Assembly (NCBI RefSeq): GCF_013459645.1
Contig: NZ_CP054861.1
Span: forward strand, 1,414,001 to 1,478,000
Reading direction: 5' to 3'
DNA: 64,000 bases
Source of the DNA: Martelella sp. NC20
GTDB lineage: Bacteria > Pseudomonadota > Alphaproteobacteria > Rhizobiales > Rhizobiaceae
Shown in pieces: positions 17,670-26,633 of the stretch. How positions within the stretch are numbered: the stretch's first letter is position 1; every line of letters starts with the position of its first letter. The notes beneath the pieces are model-generated. The model did no database searches. It saw only the letters and a list, made by a program, of their open reading frames with translations, and had not been told where the DNA came from. A program made the position numbers and the translations under genes.

Positions 17670-20011
17670 TGAAACGGATTCTGCTTTTCCTGGCATTTCT
17701 CCTCACTGGCGCTTCGCTGGTCTCGGCCCAGACGACAACGCCGCCATCGACCTCCGTTGCGCCTTTCGATATGGGCGGGGACGGCTCCGGTCCGCTCCCA
17801 CGCGCGCCGTCTGCCTCGCCTGCCTCGCCTGCCGCCACACCCGAGCCCATAGCCGAGGCGGTGCCGTTTTTCCGCTACATCGTGCCGGCCGACCAGATGC
17901 GGCTCGAGGGCGAGAATGGCGAGCGGGCCTGGTCCGTCTATCTTACCGAGGCCCAGGCGAAGTCGGCTTCGCATTTCAATGTCGGCTACCAGAACTCGAT
18001 CTTTGTCGCGCCGGAATATTCGAAACTGACGATTGCCTTCAACAATGTCGAGATCGCAACGCCGCCGCTGGATTCGTCCGAGCGCAAATCGGACCTACGC
18101 TTCGAGGTGCCCGCCGGCGTGCTGAAACCGGGCTACAACCAGTTCTCGATCAGGATCAAGCAACGTCACCGCACCGATTGCGATCTCGATTCGACCTATG
18201 ATCTGTGGACCGACATCGATCCGCAACGGACCTTTCTGATCTTTGACGATCCCGCCACCGCCGAGCTTTCCACCGTCGGCGATATTCGCGCGGTTGGCGT
18301 CGATGCCATCGGGCGGACGCAGTTCCATATCGTCGCGCCGGGGCTCAACGATGCGATCGCGGGCGATCCGCTGCTGGAACTTGCGCAGGGGCTGGCGCTG
18401 CTCGCAGACATGCCGAACACCTATTTCACCTATTCCATGTCAGAGCCGGTGAAGTTCGGCTCCGGCGTGCTGCCGGTCTATGTCGGGACGCCGGATGAAC
18501 TGCGCCCGCTGCTCGGTGATGGGTTGCCGGACCTCGGCACGGCGCAGTCTGCCCGTTTCGTCGGCACAGATGCGCTCGGCCAAAGCGTGCTGGTACTGGT
18601 TGCGCCGTCCTGGCAGCGGATCGGCCCGCTCATCGACGGCATCACCGCGCCTGCCGGCCGCAGCGCCGCGATGAAGGACGAGGCCTACTCGACGCATTCC
18701 TGGCGCAAGCAGGATACCCAGCTTCTGACCGGCCACAAGACGCTGACCTTCGAGCAGCTCGGTATTCCCACGCAGGAATTTTCCGGCCGCGTGTTCCGCG
18801 CCGAATTCACGATCGGCCTGCCCGCCGATTTCTACGCCAACGCCTATGGCGAGGCCCGGCTGATGCTCGATGCCGCCTATGGGCCGATCGTGCTGCCGGG
18901 AAGCCGTCTGCATGTGTTCGTCAACGACCAGCTTGCCGCCACCTGGCCGATCAGCACCGTCAACGGCGCGGTGCTGCGGCGTACGCCGGTGCGCTTCACC
19001 ATGCGCCACCTGAAGCCCGGCGTGAACAAGATCGTGCTGGAGGCGGCGCTTCTGACCAAGGAAGATGCCGCCTGCCTGCCGGGCGCCACGGCCGACGATA
19101 CGCCGCGCTTTGCGGTGTTCGACACCACCGAATTCGAAATGCCGAATTTCGGCCGCGTCGCGCAGGTGCCGGACCTTTGGGCGACCGGCGGGACGGGCTT
19201 TCCCTATTCGCGCGATACCGCGCGCATTCCGCTCTATATCGATAATCTTAACGCCAACACGCTCGCAACCGCCTCCGACTTCGTTGCCAAGCTTTCCAAT
19301 GCCGCCCGCCAGCAGATTCCGGTGGATGTGGTGCAATCGATCGAGGATGTGGGCGAGGGCGATGCGATCCTCATCGGTTCCATCGGTCAGGTGCCGACGC
19401 AGGCGCTCCGGCAGACCAAGATATCGCAGACCAGCCGCAGCGTGTGGACCCAGCAGGTCGGCGGCGAGGCCAATTACAACGAAGTGCCCGAAACCACGAT
19501 CGAGCAGTGGGACGAGGCGGTGACGGCCGGCTGGTACAACTGGATTTTCGAGGTCGAGAAATATCTCAAGCGCAATTACGACCTTTCCTTTGAAACGCTG
19601 CGCTTCCTGCCGCGGCCGGACACCGACTATCTGCCGCCGAACTCGGTCTCGATGATCATCGCGCAGGAGCCGAGCCCGAACGGGGACGGGGCGTGGACGC
19701 TGATTTCAGCGCCCTCTCAGGAAAACCTCTCCAATGGCATGACCGCGCTGATGAAACGCCAGCACTGGGACGCCGTTCAGGGCCGGGTCACCACCTATAA
19801 CCGGAATACCGGGGTGATCGACAATATCGGCATGGGCGCGACCGACTTCATTTTCGACACGCCGTTTTCGATCAACAACATCCGGCTGGTGGCGACCAAC
19901 TGGTTCTCGACCAACACGATGTCGTTCTCGCTGGCTTTGGTGATCTTCTCGGTGCTGCTCGGGATCGCCACCAAGGGGATGCTGACCCGCTACGGCCGCT
20001 ACGAAGACTGA
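17669..20011 (+). CDS. bcsB: Cellulose synthase periplasmic subunit BcsB
   Basis: A 780-residue periplasmic partner of BcsA. It starts with a cleavable signal (KRILLFLAFLLTGASLVSA), followed by carbohydrate-binding and flavodoxin-like modules, and ends with one membrane helix (SFSLALVIFSVLLGIATKG) that docks on BcsA. The ATG overlaps the bcsA stop by one base. No bcsZ/celC endoglucanase follows, although that gene normally completes rhizobial bcsNABZ operons; instead a convergent ROK gene overlaps the bcsB 3' end by 13 bases. Confidence 0.95.
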   Translation: MKRILLFLAFLLTGASLVSAQTTTPPSTSVAPFDMGGDGSGPLPRAPSASPASPAATPEPIAEAVPFFRYIVPADQMRLEGENGERAWSVYLTEAQAKSASHFNVGYQNSIFVAPEYSKLTIAFNNVEIATPPLDSSERKSDLRFEVPAGVLKPGYNQFSIRIKQRHRTDCDLDSTYDLWTDIDPQRTFLIFDDPATAELSTVGDIRAVGVDAIGRTQFHIVAPGLNDAIAGDPLLELAQGLALLADMPNTYFTYSMSEPVKFGSGVLPVYVGTPDELRPLLGDGLPDLGTAQSARFVGTDALGQSVLVLVAPSWQRIGPLIDGITAPAGRSAAMKDEAYSTHSWRKQDTQLLTGHKTLTFEQLGIPTQEFSGRVFRAEFTIGLPADFYANAYGEARLMLDAAYGPIVLPGSRLHVFVNDQLAATWPISTVNGAVLRRTPVRFTMRHLKPGVNKIVLEAALLTKEDAACLPGATADDTPRFAVFDTTEFEMPNFGRVAQVPDLWATGGTGFPYSRDTARIPLYIDNLNANTLATASDFVAKLSNAARQQIPVDVVQSIEDVGEGDAILIGSIGQVPTQALRQTKISQTSRSVWTQQVGGEANYNEVPETTIEQWDEAVTAGWYNWIFEVEKYLKRNYDLSFETLRFLPRPDTDYLPPNSVSMIIAQEPSPNGDGAWTLISAPSQENLSNGMTALMKRQHWDAVQGRVTTYNRNTGVIDNIGMGATDFIFDTPFSINNIRLVATNWFSTNTMSFSLALVIFSVLLGIATKGMLTRYGRYED

Positions 20012-20925
20012 GCGCGCTGCTGAAAGGCAATGGCGGCGGCCCCCGCGAGGCCGGGTTCGGCCCCGCTTGCGGCGGGCACCACCAGGGGACGGTCGAACTT
20101 CCAGAGCGTGAGCGGGCGCACTGCGTCGTCGATTGCCGAGAGCAGGTCGTGAGCGCCGGCAAGCCCGCCGCCGGCCGGCACGATGGTGGCGCCGGTCAGG
20201 TTGACGCATACCGCCAGCGGTCCCGCGATCAGATCGAGATAGACGCCGACGGTGCGGGTGGCGGCGGGCTCGCCCGCCCGCCAGGCGTCCAGGATCTCCC
20301 TTGAATCAAGCGTTCCGCCGCCAAGATGGGCATTGAGCCGCTCGATGCCGCGCGCGCCGGCAACGGTGTCGAGGCAGCCGGAAAGGCCGCAGCCGCAGGC
20401 AAAATGCGGTATGGCGATGCCGCCCGCCATTGTCGGCGTGATCGGCCCGTGGCCCCATTCGCCGGCAAAACCGCCGCCGGCATTGATCAGGCGGCCGCCG
20501 GAGACCAGCCCGCCGCCGACGCCCGTGCCGAGAATGATGCCGAACACGATCTGGTGGCCTCGTCCCGCCCCGTACACGGCCTCGGCCACGGCAAAGCAAT
20601 CCGCGTCATTGGCGATCACAACGGGGATGCCCGTCAGGGCTTCGAGGTCGCCGGCAAGATCGGTGTCGTGGATCGCCGGTATGTTGGCCACGATCATCCG
20701 GCCAGTCTCGGGATCGACGACGCCGGCAAGTGAAATCGCGATGGCGTCGGGCTTTGCGGGGAGGTTTGCGGCAATGCCGGCAAGCCGCGCCAGAAACGCC
20801 TCGCGGTCGCGCGCCGGCGTATCGAACCGCGTCGCCTCACCCGGCGCGCCGCCATTGACGGCGGTCGCCGCCCGGATCGATGTGCCGCCGATATCGAAAC
20901 TCAAAACGCAAAATGCCATGTCCAT
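19999..20925 (-). CDS. ROK family sugar kinase
   Basis: A 308-residue ROK kinase without an N-terminal HTH domain, so a kinase rather than a repressor. It shows the ATP loop DIGGTSIRAA, the second glycine-rich segment LGTGVGGGLVSGGRLINA and a zinc-binding CGCGLSGCLD motif. Members phosphorylate glucose, fructose, N-acetylglucosamine or N-acetylmannosamine; the substrate is not decidable here. The start may be the ATG two codons downstream (MAFCVLSFDIGG). The gene is convergent with bcsB, and its TAG stop lies 13 bases inside the bcsB coding region. Confidence 0.9.
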   Translation of the reverse strand: MDMAFCVLSFDIGGTSIRAATAVNGGAPGEATRFDTPARDREAFLARLAGIAANLPAKPDAIAISLAGVVDPETGRMIVANIPAIHDTDLAGDLEALTGIPVVIANDADCFAVAEAVYGAGRGHQIVFGIILGTGVGGGLVSGGRLINAGGGFAGEWGHGPITPTMAGGIAIPHFACGCGLSGCLDTVAGARGIERLNAHLGGGTLDSREILDAWRAGEPAATRTVGVYLDLIAGPLAVCVNLTGATIVPAGGGLAGAHDLLSAIDDAVRPLTLWKFDRPLVVPAASGAEPGLAGAAAIAFQQRAQSS

Positions 20926-21127
20926 TCCCTCGGGCCGCCAAGCCTCGGGTGAGCGGCTCGAGCGGTTGAAAAAGACCTATAGCATTTCGACGTGCGGTGG
21001 AATCACCCGTGATTTGCAAAAAAGTCCCCGGAACGCGGGGCAAAGGGGTGGGCCAGATGCCGCCTGAAGGCCCCCGAAATGCGAAAAGGCTTCCGCAAAT
21101 GCGAAAGCCCTTCGAATTCAGTCAATT

Positions 21128-21176
21128 GGATGGTGGGCGTAACAGGGATTGAACCTGTGACCCCTACGATGTCAAC
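21128..21176. other. attL: 3' fragment of tRNA-Val
   Basis: These 49 bases repeat the 3' half of the tRNA-Val gene (minus strand), from the CCA end through the anticodon stem, with one mismatch (T21150 against C32563). The rest of the tRNA is missing here, as expected for the distal att site of a tRNA-targeting integrase. Confidence 0.92.
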
Positions 21177-21316
21177 ACAGCTTTAAGCCTGAAACCCCTT
21201 TTCGCATCGCCTGTCAGACAGAGCGGGGAGGGTTACTGTTCTGCAAATGTTCTCGGTAATGCTGGGCATAAACTGGGCGCGGTTTCTACCGCCAATTTGG
21301 CCGTGTGGAGGCAGGC

Positions 21317-22357
21317 ATGACAGGTGACGAATACACCCGCCTGCGGATGACCTGGCTCGATCAGGTCTATGACGACGAGGCACTGAGCAAGGGCGTTGCG
21401 ACAAACGTCGCGTTCTTCATCTCGAAGCACTTCAACCGACAGCGGTTCAATGACAGCGGTGTTTTCAGCGCCTGGCCGAGCTATGGCACGCTCGCGGAAA
21501 AGGTCGGCTGCACGGAACGCACCGTTCAGCGCGCTGTGGGTCTGCTGAAGGCACGAGGGCATCTGAAGACAAAAGGGAAGGGTGGCCGCAACTGCACGCT
21601 GACTTACTTCGCCATTCTGAAGCGCCCGGCGGCGGCGGAAGCCCTTCAGGAGCCCGAAACGACTGCTCAAAAAGGTAGACACCCATGTCCACCTTTTGAA
21701 CAGGAAGCGGTTTCGGCATCGCCAAAAGGTAGACATTCCACGCCCGAAACGTGGACATCCGACGGTGCAAAAGGTGGACACCCATGTCCTACAAACACTT
21801 TGAATAAATCTTTGAATGAAATCGTTGATGGAGACGCGAAACCGCAAATCGAACCGGAACCGCAACCGACCGTGCCAGCCGAGCGGAAGAAGGCTCTGGA
21901 CGAAGAGAGCGGGCTTGGGCGTCAGAGCGTCACACCGGCCGCAGCGGGCGTTGCTGTTCTCGCTGCCCTGATCAAGGGACCGGGGCCACTGCCACCACCA
22001 CCGCCCATCGTTCGCAGAGACCCGAGACCGGAATGGTTGATGGATCATCAGGCCAATCATGGATGGCCCAACGTCTACGAGAACCTCGGTAACCCCGAGC
22101 GCTGGGCAGATGCTTTCGAAGATCTGGCTTTCGAGATGGAGCCTGTGGTTGCCTCCCGAGACAGCCGCCAGTGGCGGGCATGGGTGGCCGCGTATCGCAA
22201 GAGAGGCTGGCCGCTGCCGCCGGAGAACGGGCAGCTTGTCCACTTCCCCGACTGTGGGCCGAAAGGCCTGGACGACTTCCTCCTCCGCCTTGAGACAGCC
22301 CTCAAGGTCGAGGCGAGCCCGGCATCGGGCAACGTGTTGCGGCTGGCATCGCGGTGA
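21317..22357 (+). CDS. Winged-helix replication initiator-like protein of the satellite
   Basis: A 346-residue protein. Residues 1-115 form a helix-turn-helix/winged-helix domain (SYGTLAEKVGCTERTVQRAVGLL) like those of phage replisome organisers. The middle is a low-complexity linker with repeated KGRHPCP, KGRHS and KGGHPCP peptides, encoded by iteron-like DNA repeats. The C terminus has a compact aromatic domain (AWVAAYRKRGWPLPPE). It is the first gene of the element; ATG 21317 has a GGAGG site five bases away. By analogy with lambda O, it may bind repeats within its own gene to start replication. That function is inference; no primase or helicase domain is visible. Confidence 0.7.
   Translation: MTGDEYTRLRMTWLDQVYDDEALSKGVATNVAFFISKHFNRQRFNDSGVFSAWPSYGTLAEKVGCTERTVQRAVGLLKARGHLKTKGKGGRNCTLTYFAILKRPAAAEALQEPETTAQKGRHPCPPFEQEAVSASPKGRHSTPETWTSDGAKGGHPCPTNTLNKSLNEIVDGDAKPQIEPEPQPTVPAERKKALDEESGLGRQSVTPAAAGVAVLAALIKGPGPLPPPPPIVRRDPRPEWLMDHQANHGWPNVYENLGNPERWADAFEDLAFEMEPVVASRDSRQWRAWVAAYRKRGWPLPPENGQLVHFPDCGPKGLDDFLLRLETALKVEASPASGNVLRLASR
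21670..21780. repeat. Iteron-like repeats inside the initiator gene
   Basis: The 12-mer AAAAGGTRGACA occurs at 21670-21681, 21724-21735 and 21769-21780, in reverse at 21686-21697, and as a partial copy near 21746-21757. The first direct copy and the reverse copy form a near-palindrome over a four-base centre. Confidence 0.75.
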
Positions 22358-22490
22358 GGGTGGCGAAGCCAGCCAGAGGCCGCGCTCGGGTCCTTCCTTT
22401 AGGCCCTGATGCGGGTATTTGGCACCCCGTGATTTCAGTCACTGAGAGTAAATTTTATAGCTAAAAACAATTGCTTATCCGGGATACGAT

Positions 22491-23012
22491 ATGCACGAGA
22501 CGCATAGCAATCTGGCCGATCCGGCGCTTTCGCAACTGCCGCGTGCCCTTTCGAAATCAGCTTTCGCGAAGCTGATCGCGGTCTCGCCGGGGCGGGTGTC
22601 GCAGATGGTCAAGCAAGGTCTGCCGGTCGAGGCTGATGGCAAGATCGACGTTGCGCGCGGCAAGCTCTGGATCGCCGAGAACATCAACCCGACCCGTGCC
22701 GCCTCACAGGCCAAGGGGCCGACGCTGTTCGGCGAGGAACGGCAGAAGGCCTCGCTGACCGAAGAGCGCGCAAGGCTCGCCAAGGAACAGGCCGATGCCG
22801 CCGAGATCAAGAACGCCATCCTTCGCAAGGAGCTGGTTCACGCCTCCGACGTCGAACGCGAATGGGCGTCGGTCCTGCGCAAGGTCCGTTCCGGCGTCCT
22901 CGCCGTGCCGTCCCGCGTTCGCCAGCTTCTGCCGCACCTGACACCGCATGACGTCGAAGCCATCGACAACGAACTCCGCCGCGCCCTGGAGGACCTCGCC
23001 CATGACGAATGA
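22491..23012 (+). CDS. Terminase small subunit, Nu1-like
   Basis: A 173-residue small terminase that recognises the DNA packaging site. The N terminus carries a winged-helix DNA-binding segment (SKSAFAKLIAVSPGRVSQMV, Nu1/MerR-like). A charged coiled coil (about residues 85-125, RARLAKEQADAAEIKNAIL) follows, used for oligomerisation and contact with the large subunit. The last codons overlap the large subunit start by 11 bases. Pairing with a GpA-type large subunit suggests lambda-like cos packaging. Confidence 0.88.
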   Translation: MHETHSNLADPALSQLPRALSKSAFAKLIAVSPGRVSQMVKQGLPVEADGKIDVARGKLWIAENINPTRAASQAKGPTLFGEERQKASLTEERARLAKEQADAAEIKNAILRKELVHASDVEREWASVLRKVRSGVLAVPSRVRQLLPHLTPHDVEAIDNELRRALEDLAHDE

Positions 23013-24780
23013 GACCCTTGCGAACGTTCGCAAGAACGCTCTTGCCGCTCTGATGCCGCCGCCGAAACGGCGGCTTTCCGACTGGATCGAGGAAACGATC
23101 ATGCTGCCGGATGACGTGTCGTCGCTGCCCGGCTCGGTTCGCCTCTGGCCGTTCCAGCGCGATATTGCCGACGCCATCGGCGATCCGCTGATCGAGCGCG
23201 TGACGCTGGTCAAGCCCGTCCGCGTCGGCTTCACGACCCTGTTGACCGGAGCCCTTGCCGGATACATCGCCAACGATCCATCGCCGATCCTCTGCCTCTT
23301 GCCGACTGAGGCCGATTGCCGGGACTACATGGTTTCGGATATCGAGCCGATCTTCACCGCCTCGCCGGAGATTACCGGCCTTCTGGCGCGTGGCGGCAGC
23401 GATGGCGACCGCAATACGCTGCTCTCCCGGCGCTTCCCGGGCGGCTCTCTGAAGGTCGTTGCCGCCAAGGCACCGCGCAACCTGCGCCGTCACAACGTCC
23501 GCGTTCTGCTCTGCGATGAGGTGGACGGGATGGAGAACGGCGCGGAGGGATCGCCGATCCTGCTTGCCGAACGGCGGACGCTTTCCTTTGCCGACCGCAA
23601 GATCGTCATCGGCTCGACGCCGGTCTATGCCAATACGAGCCACGTCCTGCGCTCCTATGAGCAATCCGACAAGCGCATCTTCGAGGTTCCGTGCCCGGAA
23701 TGCGGCGAATTCCACGAGATCCAGTGGAAGGATATCCAGTGGCCGGAGGGCGAACCGGAGCGCGCGGCCTATCACTGCCCGTTATGCGGCTGCGAGATCG
23801 AGGAGCGGTGGAAGCCGCAAATGGTCGCCGGTGGCCGTTGGCGGGCGACACAGCCGGAAATCGCCGACCATGCCGGGTTCCGCCTCAATGCGCTTGTGTC
23901 TCTCCTCGCGAATGCCTCATGGGCAAAACTCGCCAAGGAATTCCTTGCCGCCAAGGATGACCCGGCCATGCTTCAGGTGTTCACAAACACCATTCTGGCC
24001 GAAGGCTGGAACGAAGCAGGCGAGGAACTGGACGAGAGCGACCTCTACAGCCGTCGCGAGGCATTCGGGCTTGAGTCGGTCCCGCAAGAGGCGCTTGCGC
24101 TCACAGCGGGCGTTGACGTCCAAAGAGACCGCCTTGAGATTTCTTTCCTCGGATGGACGGAGCCGGGCGAGTGTTTGGTCCTCGGTCATCGCGTCATCTG
24201 GGGCAGTCCGCATGACGAGGAGACGTGGGCTGAACTCGAAAGCCTTCTTTCGACGCGGTGGCCGCATGCCCTCGGTGGACGCATGGGCCTTGATGCCGCT
24301 GTGGTGGACAGTGGCGACGGCGAGACCATGGAACGGGTTTATGCCTTCTGCTTTCCGCGATACCGGCGAAAGATCGTCGCGGGTAAGGGTGTCGCCGGAA
24401 ACCGGCAATGGATCGAGCGCTCGAAGACGAAGCGTGGCGGCAATCTGTTTCTGGTGGGGGTCGATGGCCTGAAGGCCCATATCGTGGCGAGGCTGGCGCG
24501 TGGGCGCACTATCCGCTTTGCGGATGATCTGCAACCCGTCTGGTTTGAACAGCTTGCCAGTGAGCGGCTTGTGGTGCGCTATTCGCGTGGGCAGCCGTCA
24601 CGGCGTTTTGAGCGGATACCTGGCCGTGCGGCGGAGGCGCTGGACTGTGTGGTTTATGGGGTCGCTGCTCGGCAGTTGGTCAATGTGAACTGGCTTCAGC
24701 GGGTTGATGATCTGAAGTATGATTTACCACAGGTGCGGCGAGAGGCGCAGCAGGTAGTGCGGAGTCGGTGGTTGGGATGA
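23002..24780 (+). CDS. Terminase large subunit, GpA family
   Basis: A 592-residue packaging motor and nuclease of the lambda GpA family. The N-terminal ATPase has the atypical Walker A KPVRVGFTT and Walker B RVLLCDEVDG. The C-terminal RNase H-like nuclease has AGVDVQRDRLEISFLGW and AAVVDSGDGETM. A CxxC...CxxC zinc-like knuckle (CPECGEFHE and CPLCGCEIEE) sits between them, as in other GpA proteins. The ATG at 23002 overlaps terS and has a GGAGG site. Full length for the family, no frameshift. Confidence 0.95.
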   Translation: MTNETLANVRKNALAALMPPPKRRLSDWIEETIMLPDDVSSLPGSVRLWPFQRDIADAIGDPLIERVTLVKPVRVGFTTLLTGALAGYIANDPSPILCLLPTEADCRDYMVSDIEPIFTASPEITGLLARGGSDGDRNTLLSRRFPGGSLKVVAAKAPRNLRRHNVRVLLCDEVDGMENGAEGSPILLAERRTLSFADRKIVIGSTPVYANTSHVLRSYEQSDKRIFEVPCPECGEFHEIQWKDIQWPEGEPERAAYHCPLCGCEIEERWKPQMVAGGRWRATQPEIADHAGFRLNALVSLLANASWAKLAKEFLAAKDDPAMLQVFTNTILAEGWNEAGEELDESDLYSRREAFGLESVPQEALALTAGVDVQRDRLEISFLGWTEPGECLVLGHRVIWGSPHDEETWAELESLLSTRWPHALGGRMGLDAAVVDSGDGETMERVYAFCFPRYRRKIVAGKGVAGNRQWIERSKTKRGGNLFLVGVDGLKAHIVARLARGRTIRFADDLQPVWFEQLASERLVVRYSRGQPSRRFERIPGRAAEALDCVVYGVAARQLVNVNWLQRVDDLKYDLPQVRREAQQVVRSRWLG

Positions 24781-24781
24781 T

Positions 24782-25678
24782 TTATTGCCGAATGAATCTT
24801 GAAATTTTCTTGAGCGAGGTAGCAAATTCTGACTCAACAAAGAATGCATCGACCTTCCCGCATTCTCTTTTCCAATTAAAGAAATCTAATTTATCAGAAT
24901 TCATCCCAAAGTAATAAACTTTACCCTTTGTGTTCGAAATTTTATCCCAAATGTGCTTATCATTTAAATTAACTCTAACCCCAATTATAAATATTCTCTT
25001 CGCGTTCTGAATTGATAAAACCCATTTATTGTATTGATCTTTTACATATTCATCACAAATAAATGACTTTTTTTCCGGCGCATAGACCGCGATCGCTGGA
25101 GATAAACTGTCTTCAACTTCGCAAAGATGAATCGATTCCTCGAGGTTTCTAGGTCTAACAGGGGCTTCGATATGTGTACCTGAACCGGAAATACTGATTC
25201 CTGAGATCTGGCTTCCCATTAAGTCCGGCCAAAAATTTGCCGACCCATGTATTTTTAAAAGGCTAATACCATCATCATCCCTAGAAGAATCATAGTATAT
25301 TTTAAGTCCAATATCGTTGGCACATAATTCAAATATCAATTCATAGTTAGTTGATGAAAATATGCTATTTCTATAAAATCTTCGAATTAATTCGTGGTAT
25401 ACATTGTCAGGCTTCGGTTGAAATTGCAGAAAAAAAAGAGCCATTTCGCGCTGAAATGAATCAATCTTTTCGGGGTGCCGCTCCATAAAGGCTGTCATAC
25501 CTTCTTCAAAGTTTTCCCGAAAGAGTTCCGCAATATCGCTATCAACACTTTTTGCGATTTCTCCTTTTTCCTCGAGCAACTGGAATAGTCCCAAGCCCAA
25601 TGGCGGTGCATTGGGGATGCAGCCACCGCTTCCAAAACTCGCCCCCGCGCCTAACAAGAAAACATTTTTGATCGACAT
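24782..25678 (-). CDS. SIR2-like domain protein, candidate anti-phage cargo
   Basis: A 298-residue SIR2_2-type protein. The nucleotide-binding GAGAS is at residues 10-14, a conserved N111 lies in STNYE, and H144 in KIHGSANFW; these are the catalytic positions of the family. In defence systems such domains cleave NAD+ when a phage is sensed (Thoeris, DSR, SIR2-HerA and others). No partner domain such as HerA or STING is fused or adjacent. The gene is on the opposite strand to the head genes and is far more AT-rich than its neighbours. It follows the HTH gene by five bases, with a GGAGA site. Defence function is inferred from family and location. Confidence 0.8.
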   Translation of the reverse strand: MSIKNVFLLGAGASFGSGGCIPNAPPLGLGLFQLLEEKGEIAKSVDSDIAELFRENFEEGMTAFMERHPEKIDSFQREMALFFLQFQPKPDNVYHELIRRFYRNSIFSSTNYELIFELCANDIGLKIYYDSSRDDDGISLLKIHGSANFWPDLMGSQISGISISGSGTHIEAPVRPRNLEESIHLCEVEDSLSPAIAVYAPEKKSFICDEYVKDQYNKWVLSIQNAKRIFIIGVRVNLNDKHIWDKISNTKGKVYYFGMNSDKLDFFNWKRECGKVDAFFVESEFATSLKKISRFIRQ

Positions 25679-25683
25679 GCGTC

Positions 25684-25923
25684 TTATCTCCTCAGTCTAA
25701 CTCCCGGTCCGCCTCCATTCTCGGAGATGAATAGTACGCCCGCGCTTTCGAGAGCCGAAACGACAGCGCTTAAATTCGCCTCTGTCATCCTGATTTCCCC
25801 CTCATCAGCTTCTGCGCGCCGAACTGTAGCAATTCCTATCTTTGCCGCCCGAGCGAGGTCACTTGCAGTCCATCGGATAAGTGCGCGGCCTGCGCGGATT
25901 TGAGCACTAGTGATCTTTTTCAT
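25684..25923 (-). CDS. Small HTH regulator, XRE-like, paired with the SIR2 gene
   Basis: A 79-residue one-domain helix-turn-helix protein (RAGRALIRWTASDLARAAKIGIATVRRAE has been read as two short parts, AGRALIRWTASDLARAA and GIATVRRAE). The ATG at 25923 gives the common MKKITSAQ start; an upstream in-frame ATG at 25977 would place the start inside the palindrome and is less likely. It is translated just ahead of the SIR2 gene, and a 25-bp palindrome lies between it and the divergent gene at 26010, so it is probably an autorepressor of the cassette. Confidence 0.8.
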   Translation of the reverse strand: MKKITSAQIRAGRALIRWTASDLARAAKIGIATVRRAEADEGEIRMTEANLSAVVSALESAGVLFISENGGGPGVRLRR

Positions 25924-25955
25924 ATCATATGGTTTTTTATTGATCGCAAAAACTT

Positions 25956-25980
25956 CATGTGATATAAATTTTATCACGTG
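25956..25980. promoter_or_regulatory. Palindromic operator between the HTH gene and the gene at 26010
   Basis: CATGTGATA (25956-25964) and TATCACGTG (25972-25980) form a 9-bp inverted repeat with one mismatch over a seven-base AT spacer. It lies midway between divergent starts at 25923 and 26010, so it is a good candidate site for the HTH protein. Confidence 0.7.
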
Positions 25981-26009
25981 AGCAATTTGTCATCAATGGA
26001 GCAACGCGA

Positions 26010-26549
26010 ATGAACACTCATTTTCGCGAACGGGACAGCTATGTCCGCATCACAGAACTCACCCCTGACCTGAAACGCAAGATCGAGGATGCCGTCGAAA
26101 ACCTCCTCCTGATCCTCGATGCCTATGCAGGCGACGAGAACGCGGAGGATGACGGCAGCGACGAGCCGGTCAACGGCTGGCCCAATCAGGGGCAGTCTTC
26201 CAATATCGCCATGTCCTGCGATGACGAGCGGGAAGTCGACAATGCAGACTACGAGCCCTGGCTTGGCTGGACGACTTCAGGGGGCACCGGAGCGCCGTGC
26301 GACCGAGACCTCGAAGTAAACGGCGACGAAAGTGAGCCGTTGTGCGGGTGGACCGAAGAATTCAATCAGGCCAACGTTCACCGGACTTCAAATGGCGGAG
26401 TGCAGGAATGGAGCTTCCATTCTGGTTTCGACCGCAGCGGGGTCCGTGTGGCGGCTGATCTGCTCATGGACAAGGTGGGGCTAGGGGCTGCGAGCTGCGC
26501 CGCGCCACTGATGGTCTACAAGGATTATGTCCTGCGACGAGCCGAATGA
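26010..26549 (+). CDS. Hypothetical acidic protein with EP-x-x-GW repeats
   Basis: A 179-residue protein of no known function. The N-terminal 45 residues form a charged helix (ELTPDLKRKIEDAVENLLLIL). Three acidic segments then each end in a similar motif: DEPVNGW, YEPWLGW and SEPLCGW. Similar repeat-bearing small proteins are familiar in rhizobial mobile elements. It is divergent from the HTH-SIR2 pair and precedes the head genes. No catalytic or membrane features are visible. Confidence 0.6.
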   Translation: MNTHFRERDSYVRITELTPDLKRKIEDAVENLLLILDAYAGDENAEDDGSDEPVNGWPNQGQSSNIAMSCDDEREVDNADYEPWLGWTTSGGTGAPCDRDLEVNGDESEPLCGWTEEFNQANVHRTSNGGVQEWSFHSGFDRSGVRVAADLLMDKVGLGAASCAAPLMVYKDYVLRRAE

Positions 26550-26633
26550 AATAGCCGGCTTTGAGGCAATGAGGCGACCTCAAATAAACGAATACACTTG
26601 TATCTATTATCATCATGTGGTCTAAATGCACCC

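Noticed and set aside
21670..21780. CRISPR-like or microsatellite array
   Set aside because: Copies are short, in both orientations, irregularly spaced and lie in a coding frame; iterons fit better.
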